Source of the DNA: Helianthus annuus
Taxonomy: Eukaryota > Streptophyta > Magnoliopsida > Asterales > Asteraceae
Length of the DNA stretch: 64,000 bases
Assembly: GCF_002127325.2 (NCBI RefSeq)
Contig: NC_035439.2
Coordinates: 138,695,901 to 138,759,900 of the forward strand
Direction: 5' to 3'
The notes under the pieces were generated by a model. It worked only from the letters and a program-made list of their open reading frames with translations. It searched no databases and was not told where the DNA came from. Shown piece after piece: positions 57,247 to 64,000 of the stretch. Each line of letters opens with the position of its first letter. The first letter of the stretch is position 1. A program made the translations under genes and the position numbers.

Positions 57247-60122
57247 TGTCACACCCCAACCGATGGCGGAATCATCGAGACATGGCACTGAGCGAAACAA
57301 ATTGTCCAGAAGTTTCCACAACAACTATTAATACTACTCAGTTAAATGATACGTCCCATACCGTATCCCAAATAATACAATATATTATTACAGATAACAG
57401 CTAGTCAAGTAACTCTGTTCCGACAACTCAGATTTAATTAAAAACAAATAAATATTGTTCAAATGCTCCTAAAGACCCAGCCGGACAAGATCTACAGACA
57501 ACTATGCTTTAGACGCTTGTTCCTGACAGACAACTATTTGTTGGGGGCCTCTAGAGCTTTATTCTAGCCTCGCTTTCCTAGCAAGCAAACATCTTAAACA
57601 CCTGTCACATACGTTAAAATAAAGTCAATACACATAATGTAAAGGTGAGCATACAAGTTTGATAATAGCATAATAGAGTTCGAATAGTTTACGCATAACC
57701 AGCACGTACACAGAGGAAAACGAAGCATGTTAATTATCGACATGGATCTATCGATACCAATACCAATGACTGCGGGTTGATTGTCCGAGACAGTTCACAA
57801 TACATGATTACCACTGTAATCCATGCAAGTAATTGTCCTTAACAACCCCCCATGTGAACGGGTGCTGAGTCCAAACTATAGTACTACGTCGTTAAGGCAG
57901 GTAGACATCATTCCACGTGTAAACATAACAACAAGCATTCATTTAGTCACGTAATACATGCGAATCGGTTAGCGTGCAAATAGTTTGAGTAGTGTGATCG
58001 ATTGTGTTTTGATATAAGTAGCGTATGTAACACCCAAAAGTGCAAAAAGCAAAAAGGGATCGAGTATACTCATAGCGATTGATTGATGGATTGAAGGGAG
58101 CGCTTGAGAGTAGGGTTAGCCTGAATAGTTCGATAGCATAACGATGAATACACGTAAAATGGAAACAAGTGTAAGTGGGTCGAACAGCCTGGTCGATTGA
58201 ACAGCAGTTTCGATCGAACGGGTTGTTCGTTCGGTTGGAAGGTCCGTTCGGACAGTCTGTTCGATCGGCCGGTAGGCTCGATCGGCTGGACTGTTCGAGT
58301 GAGTTGTTTCTTCCTTTGAGTAGGATGTGTTTGTGTATGATGGTTTGACCTTTTGAAGCTTTCGTTGTAGTATTTGGGAACACTGAAGTGTTCTTACCTT
58401 TCAGGTCGATCGATCGAACGGTCTGTTCGATCGGCCGGCTTAACCGATCGGTTAGACACTTCAAAAGTGGGTCCTCAGCTGGATGTCACCTGATCGATCG
58501 AACAACATGTTCGATCGGGTGGCACTCCGTACTACTACGAGTTGTAAATCGATTAACGGTTGAAGCATAGTATCTCATGATCCGATTAGTAATGTTTACC
58601 AAACGGCTCGTTCGATCAAACATCACCTCGTTCAATACTATACTTCCTGAATTTGTCAAGGTGTGGGGCCATATGCTAGCCGATCGGCTGGCCTGGTCGA
58701 TCGGCTGACATGTCCGATCAGTTGGGCTGTTCGTTCGGACAGCCTAACCGTTCGGTCAGCATCCTGACCCGGTCGGCCTGTTCGTCTAACACTTGGCTGT
58801 TTTAGTTATTTGACGTTATTTCGAGGTAGTTTGACAACGAGCTAAACCATGGAACTTTCGTCCTTGCTTGTTTCCCCTGCTCGGACAGGAATCACCCAAG
58901 TCCGGCCGATGAACTGTTCCGAACGGTAGTTTGATGTTTAACCCGGAATCGGTGAACCTCGTAGATAGAATCCGAATCTTGAACCACCCACCCATTAGAA
59001 TGTTAATTGCGTTGGTTCAAGCTCCGTTTCTACCGGTTTGAAGGTATTGAGGAGTTGAAAGAAAAGTTGGAAGTCCTTCTTTCAATCCTTCATACCATTT
59101 AAAAGTTCAGATCTTTGATAGATCTTGCTTGTTTATGTGGAAATCGGTTAGATCCGAGCTATTCATGGTGGATTGAGGCCAAAACATGATGTTCTTGAAG
59201 AACACCATGATGACATCATCCTAGAATGCTTAGATCTTGATGATTTCACGGTTAGAAATCAAGATTCGAAAGATAGAAATGTGTAGGAGTGTGTATTGAT
59301 CAAGAAAGTACAAGATTTAGGATGAAAACTTACCGGAATTGGAAGAAATCTGAGAAAAGAAGGGGAGCACGAGCTGGTCGGTCAGAGAGTTTCCAAAAAT
59401 GGAAAGAATGACAATGACAACCCTATTTATAGGCTCCAAAAGAGGAAAGGGCTGGCCGATCGGCCAGGCATCCCGATCGGACAGCCTGCTCGATCGGACA
59501 GTCCGTCTGATCGGCTGGGCTGTTCGATCGGCTGACAGCCTGATCGATCCACAGCCTGGTTCGAGTGTTCGGTGCGACGATTTTCGATATTTCGATTTCG
59601 ATTAAAGACGTTACGAGTACGATAGAGTTTCCTTTTCAAATTACTTTCAGTCCCAATCACTATATCTAACATACAATCATCTATATTTCACCCTATCCTT
59701 ACGTTACTATTCGTCATAATTCGGTTTCGATTGCATTCGATTTGAGTTTCGAGTTTCGGTTCGAGTTTCGATTGATTCGATTGGTCACCACACAAAACAT
59801 AAAGTAAACACGCACAGGCAACACATAAGGCACACACACACGTATAAAAATAACCAAAGTTCGTGTAATTTGAGATTCGAGTTCGATGATGGTTAGATCG
59901 GTTTGAATACTAATTAGTTAACTTTATCGCATTGTTACTTCCTACTATTCACAGTCGTAAATCGGTTCGCGTTGATAAAACATTCGATTACTTCGAATCA
60001 TTCTGATTAACAACACTTACTCCACATAATACAAATAAAACATAGAATAGACTAATTATAGTCAAAGAAGTCAAAGTTGACTTGGACTTTGACTTTGACA
60101 TTCGAAAACACGGGGTGTTACA
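57247..60122 (-). mobile_element. Solo LTR of a gypsy family rich in gatcggctg motifs (2876 bp)
   Basis: tgtcacaccccaacc to ggggtgttaca, with the perfect duplication ctatg (57242-57246 and 60123-60127). Its last 1.5 kb is nearly identical to the LTR fragment at 61972-63476, which adjoins a Tekay-type pol, so it belongs to that family. Several clusters of cgatcggctg/ttcgatcgg motifs occur (58180-58290, 58400-58520, 58680-58790, 59455-59560). The short frames inside are not genes. Confidence 0.92.
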
Positions 60123-60944
60123 CTATGTTTTTATTTTCTTTTATGAATTGTAAGTTTTATGTTAGATTGTAATGTTTGTTATATTGTAAGCCAACTTTAA
60201 CGAGCCTATCCAAAAATAGAGCCCCGTGAGGTATTTATATGGGCTGGGTCAGTTTCCGGGCCCAGGCCCTTGGCACACCTTTGTCTAAAAAAATTCATGA
60301 TCCGCCAACTTTAACGGGACAAATCTAACTCGTCAAACGTGCAAACAGGTTGTTTTCTTCATCGCCTTTTAACGTGCAAATAGCCCGTTTTCTTCATCGC
60401 CTTAAAGAAATGTGGCATTTAAATAATATGGTATTTATATTAAATAGAACTAAAAAGAAATGTGGGAAAAAAATTAAAATTTGAGGAGTCAGCCCAGCCA
60501 CTACGAGTAGTCAGCCAAACAACGAGGAGTCAGCCAAGCCAAAAAGAGGAGTCAGCCACAACGAGGAGTCAGCCAAGCCACAAGAAAGAGTCAGCCAAGC
60601 CACATAAACCAACCAAAACAAGCACCAAGGATGCGTCAGCCAAGCTTTAAGCGGCTACGCATCAGCCACCTTTTTGGCTTTGATGCGTCGGCTGTTGACG
60701 CAACAGGTTGTCGGACACGTGTCAGCATCCCCTTAAACGGATGCAATAAATGACACACGGACGCCTCCCATGGTTGAGGCGCCACTCAATGGATGCTTGA
60801 AGGTGACATTTTGGTAATGTGAGTTGGTCAACTGACATTTTCGTAATTCCTCCTTTTTATTTCTTAAACCACTAATTCCAACGTTAGCACCTTGTTGTTT
60901 AATACTGCATGTGACAATGAATTAAAGAAAAAAGTGTGGAATCA

Positions 60945-61050
60945 GGACCAGTGGGGTGGTGGTCCATTGGTAAAATCAAAGTCTTTAAACGTCTTCCTTT
61001 GGGAGTGGGAGGTCTTGGGTTTAACTCCCACAGACAAGAAATTAGTCGTT
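60945..61050 (+). mobile_element. Short tRNA-type SINE with 17-bp TSD
   Basis: The perfect 17-bp duplication aaaaaagtgtggaatca flanks it (60928-60944 and 61051-61067). The 106-bp body has A-box-like tggtggtccattggtaaa and B-box-like gggtttaactccc, as in pol III promoters of tRNA-derived SINEs. The small frame at 60892-61143 is an accident of this insertion. Confidence 0.78.
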
Positions 61051-61067
61051 AAAAAAGTGTGGAATCA

Positions 61068-61760
61068 AGGAATCACTTGTTTTACATGTAAAAAACTAAC
61101 TAAAAATTATTTTTTATATAGAAAAATAATAATTTTTACATAATTTTTCAGAGTTTTTTTACCATCTTAGAACTACGAATATAAAACACAACATGATAAT
61201 CAACATAAAACACAACAATGTTAGTCATTTGATAATCAAACCTTATCATCCAAAACATAAAATGAAACCTACAAATATGGTGTATTAGTAATTTTTATTC
61301 TGTTATTTGTGGGTTTTGAGTGTATTTTATGGTTCACATTATGATGTTTTATGACTTTTTACACTTTTTTATGAATTTTGAGCCAACTCCTAATCTATAT
61401 GTGTGTGTGTATATATAGGGTGGGAGCTGGCGACAAAGTCTATTTTTCCTACAAAGTGTAGGAAGTCTTCTAAGGGTGACATTTGGCATTTAGAGATTTT
61501 ATATTAAAGGGCATAAAGGTAATTGAATAAGTAACTTATTTATAGAAGATTTATTTCTTAAACAAAATAAGTAGATTTTTAAGGAAACAACATATCTTTT
61601 AAGAATTCAAAATTGTCAGTTACTTATAATACAAAGAACGTATACATAACAAATTAACTTGACATGCGATCACCCATGAACAAATTCCTTGACGTTGTGT
61701 TTTAGCAGTTATTAGTTTATTCACGTTGTGTTTTATCAGTTACAAGTCTAAACAACTTAC
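61068..61760. other. AT-rich intergenic, no gene recognised
   Basis: I find no coding signal. A phrase gggtgggagctggcgacaaa near 61420, preceded by gtgtgtatatata, could be a decayed transposon end, but no partner end is apparent. A gacgttgtgttttagcagtt/cacgttgtgttttatcagtt direct repeat lies near 61690-61740. Confidence 0.45.
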
Positions 61761-61761
61761 C

Positions 61762-61975
61762 TTTCCGTATAACACACTGGTATAGATAGTTTAGATTCTG
61801 TATAATACACCAATATAAATAACTTACATTTATAACACACCAGTATAAACAGCTTACATTCCATATAACACACCAGTATAAACAGCTTAGATTCCGTATA
61901 ACACACCAGTATAAACAACTTTAATCGCCAGTATAACACACTAGTATAAACAACTTAGATTCCGTATAACACACC
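61762..61975. repeat. Minisatellite, about 35-bp units
   Basis: Six or so units of the form gtataacacaccagtataaa followed by cagcttagattcc, with small changes. It stops abruptly at the truncated LTR (61972), with a few bases of shared sequence (cacc) at the junction. A minus-strand frame of repeated LFILVCY is a by-product. Confidence 0.88.
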
Positions 61976-63476
61976 TCGTTCAATACTATACTTCCTGAAT
62001 TTGTCAAGGTGTGGGGCCATATGCTTGCCGATCGGCTGGCCTGGTCGATCGGCTGACATGTCCGATCGGTTGGGCTATTCGTTCGGACAGCCTAACCATT
62101 CGGTCAGCATCCTGACCTGGTCGGCCTGTTCGTCTAACACTTGGCTGTTTTGGTTATTTGACGTTATTTCGAGGTAGTTTGACAACGAGCTAAACCATGG
62201 AACTTTCGTCCTTACTTGTTTTCCCTGCTCGGACATGAATCACCCAAGTCCGGCCGGTGAACTGTTCCGAACGGTAGTTTGATGTTTAACCCGGAATCGG
62301 TGAACCTCGTAGATAGAATCCGAATCTTGAACCACCCACCCATTAGAATGTTTATTGCGTTGGTTCAAGCTCCGTTTCTACCGGTTTGAAGGTATTGAGT
62401 GTAAAAGAGTTGAAAGAAAGTTGGAAGTCCTTCTTTCAATCCTTCACACCATGTAAAAGTTCAGATCTTTGATAGATCTTGCTTGTTTATATGGAAATCG
62501 GTTAGATCCGAGCTATTCATGGTGGATTGAGGCCAAAACATGATGTTCTTGAAGAACACCATGATGACATCGTCCTAGAATGCTTAGATCTTGATGATTT
62601 CACGGTTAGAAATCAAGATTCGAAAGATAGAAAGGTGTAGGAGTGTGTATTGATCAAGAAAGTACAAGATTTGGGATGAAAACTTACCGAAATTGGAAGA
62701 AATCTGAGAAAAGAAGGGGAGCACGAGCTGGTCGGTCAGAGAGTTTCCAAAAGTGGAAAGAATGACAATGACAGCCCTATTTATAGGCTCCAAAAGAGGA
62801 AAGGGCTGGCCGATCGGCCAGGCATCCCGATCGGACAGCCTGCTCGATCGGACAGTCCGTCTGATCGGCTGGGCTGTTCGATCGGCTGACAGCCTGATCG
62901 ATCCACAGCCTGGTTCGAGTGTTCAGTGCGACGATTTTCGATATTTCGATTTCAATTGAAGACGGTACGAGTACGATAGAGTTTCCTATTCAAATTACTT
63001 TCAGTCCCAATCACTATATCTAACATACAATCATCTATATTTCACCCTATCCTAACGTTACTATTCGTCATAATTCGGTTTCGATTGCATTCGATTTGAG
63101 TTTCGAGTTTCGGTTCGAGTTTCGATTGATTCGATTGATCACCACACAAAACATAAAGTAAACACGCACAGGCAACACATAAGGCACACACACACGTATA
63201 ACAACAACCAAAGTTCGTGTAATTCGAGATTCGAGTTCGATGATGGTTAGATCGGTTTGATTACTGATTAGTTAACTTTATCGCATTGTTATTTCCTACT
63301 ATTCACAGTCGTAAATCGGTTCGCGTTGATAAAACATTCGATTACTTCGAATCATTCTGATTAACAACACTTACTCCACATAATACAAATAAAACATAGA
63401 ATAGACTAATTATAGTCAAAGAAGTCAAAGTTGACTTGGACTTTGACTTTGACATTCGAAAACACGGGGTGTTACA
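61972..63476 (-). repeat. Truncated LTR of a Tekay-type gypsy element
   Basis: It aligns with 58624-60122 of the solo LTR with scattered substitutions and a small insertion near 62400. The first ~1.38 kb of the LTR (in plus direction) is missing and is replaced by the minisatellite. The inner end is intact (cggggtgttaca), followed by the PPT region and pol. The element runs off the right edge of the window. Confidence 0.9.
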
Positions 63477-63511
63477 GCCTCCCCTTGTTTAGGGAATTTC
63501 GTCCCGAAATT
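63477..63511 (-). promoter_or_regulatory. Polypurine tract and stem-loop of the right-hand gypsy element
   Basis: The minus strand reads aaggggaggc (63477-63486) against the LTR. At 63495-63501 (aatttcg) and 63505-63511 (cgaaatt) there is a 7-bp hairpin with loop tcc, in the same place as in the Tekay-type element at 6681. Confidence 0.7.
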
Positions 63512-63567
63512 ACGCTCGAAGCTGCACATCGCCGTGAATGATTTTACCAATTTCTTGCTTCAGATCT

Positions 63568-64000
63568 TCATTCAAACAATTGAGGGAACTTAGCCTTCAT
63601 GTCGCTTTCGAGTTCCCAAGTGAACTCGGCGCCTCGTTTACCTTCCCATCGGACTTTCACGATAGGGATGCGTGAGCGCCTGAGTTGCTTGGTTTGGCGA
63701 TCCATGATTTCGATAGGCTTTTCCACGAAGTGTAGCGTTTCGTTTACTTGAAGGTCGTCGAGCGGTACAATCAGATCATGATCAGCTAGACACTTTCGGA
63801 GGTTCGACACATGGAAAGTTGGGTGGACGTTACTAAGTTCCTCCGGTAGTTCGAGTCTGTAGGCGACTTTTCCGATCCTTTCCAGAATCTTAAAAGGTCC
63901 AACATATCGAGGCGCTAGTTTCCCTTTCTTGCCGAATCTGACCACACCCTTCCAAGGTGATACCTTTAGGAGTACGTAGTCGCCAACGTCAAATTCAAGG
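63568..64000 (-). CDS. pol: Gypsy pol C-terminus (integrase end and chromodomain), partial
   Basis: The frame is open from the window edge to a stop at 63568. It begins [19 protein letters not shown] and contains [31 protein letters not shown] and the chromodomain-like end [16 protein letters not shown] to [17 protein letters not shown]. It corresponds residue by residue to the end of the Tekay-type pol at 6699-7200 but is a different family. The upstream part lies outside the window; no defect is visible in this portion. Confidence 0.92.
   Translation of the reverse strand, partial: LEFDVGDYVLLKVSPWKGVVRFGKKGKLAPRYVGPFKILERIGKVAYRLELPEELSNVHPTFHVSNLRKCLADHDLIVPLDDLQVNETLHFVEKPIEIMDRQTKQLRRSRIPIVKVRWEGKRGAEFTWELESDMKAKFPQLFE

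Larger units (their letters stand above)
56129..60853 (+). mobile_element. Mutator-like element with long TIRs, carrying an ORF and a solo LTR
   Basis: The left end (ggggaaattacaaaaatgtc) and the inverted right end (ggaggaattacgaaaatgtc) stay similar for over 150 bp inward, through ttgaccaactcacattacca and gacacgtgtccgacaa. Subterminal minisatellites lie at 56402-56572 and 60482-60606. Without the solo LTR the element is about 1.85 kb. The insertion is in a poly-T run, so a 9-bp TSD cannot be verified (6 of 9 match). The long TIRs, lack of a transposase and internal gene-like unit resemble a Pack-MULE-style element. Confidence 0.72.

Noticed and set aside
58388..59605. Small frames in the gatcgg-rich LTR (for example 59399-59605, again at 62753-62959)
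   Set aside because: Same LTR segment in two places; the frame is not conserved in other features and has no domain.
61380..61480. Possible Helitron end near tatatatagggtgggagc
   Set aside because: No matching CTRR terminus with hairpin or second end could be located, so it is not called.

Overview
This is nuclear DNA from a eudicot plant, most likely an Asteraceae species. The evidence is spliced plant genes, MITEs, plant SINE and RTE LINE families, long-LTR Tekay/Del-type Ty3-gypsy elements primed by initiator-Met tRNA, and abundant GAGCTCG-rich hAT-type short elements. The family assignment is my inference from repeat style. The window holds one intact host gene and is otherwise almost entirely transposable elements in nested layers.

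Region 1 (1-29.06 kb) is a three-deep nest. After a 362-bp tandem duplication and two adjacent hAT-type short elements, a hAT DNA transposon (2021-29055, 8-bp TSD) has its transposase split by a 23.4-kb Tekay-type gypsy element (3269-26659, 5-bp TSD gttaa). One LTR of that element is in turn split by a 9.2-kb non-coding LTR element of LARD type (16451-25678, 5-bp TSD ttggt). LTR divergence counted by eye (about 15 substitutions in the outer element, 4 in the inner) agrees with the nesting order. The gypsy element carries gag-protease, RT-RNaseH-integrase-chromodomain, and an extra acidic, proline-rich ORF upstream of gag. It is inactivated by an in-frame TGA, a 16-bp duplication in gag, and the LARD inserted just downstream of its promoter TATA box.

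Region 2 (29.4-38.8 kb) holds a short gag-only copia element (TR-GAG type) carrying a 3.7-kb solo gypsy LTR, then a PIF/Harbinger element with an internally deleted transposase, then a 5'-truncated RTE LINE with a 16-bp TSD.

Region 3 (39.36-44.38 kb, minus strand) is a complete eight-exon MADS-box gene of the SEPALLATA (floral E-function) group. I assembled it from exon phases: 762 nt, 253 residues. One intron uses a GC donor, and four short DNA transposons sit in its introns. Its leader/promoter is a roughly 190-bp unit repeated four times, and the third unit is split by a full-length copia element (44958-51232) with apparently identical LTRs and an uninterrupted 1474-codon ORF, in the same orientation as the gene.

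Region 4 (51.5-64 kb) holds no intact host gene that I recognise. It contains a Stowaway MITE, two SINEs, a hAT-type short element, a Mutator-like element with long TIRs that carries a small promoter-linked broken ORF and a solo LTR, minisatellites, and the truncated LTR plus pol C-terminus of another Tekay-type gypsy element running off the right edge. A stem-loop beside the polypurine tract is shared by three gypsy-type elements with compensatory base changes.
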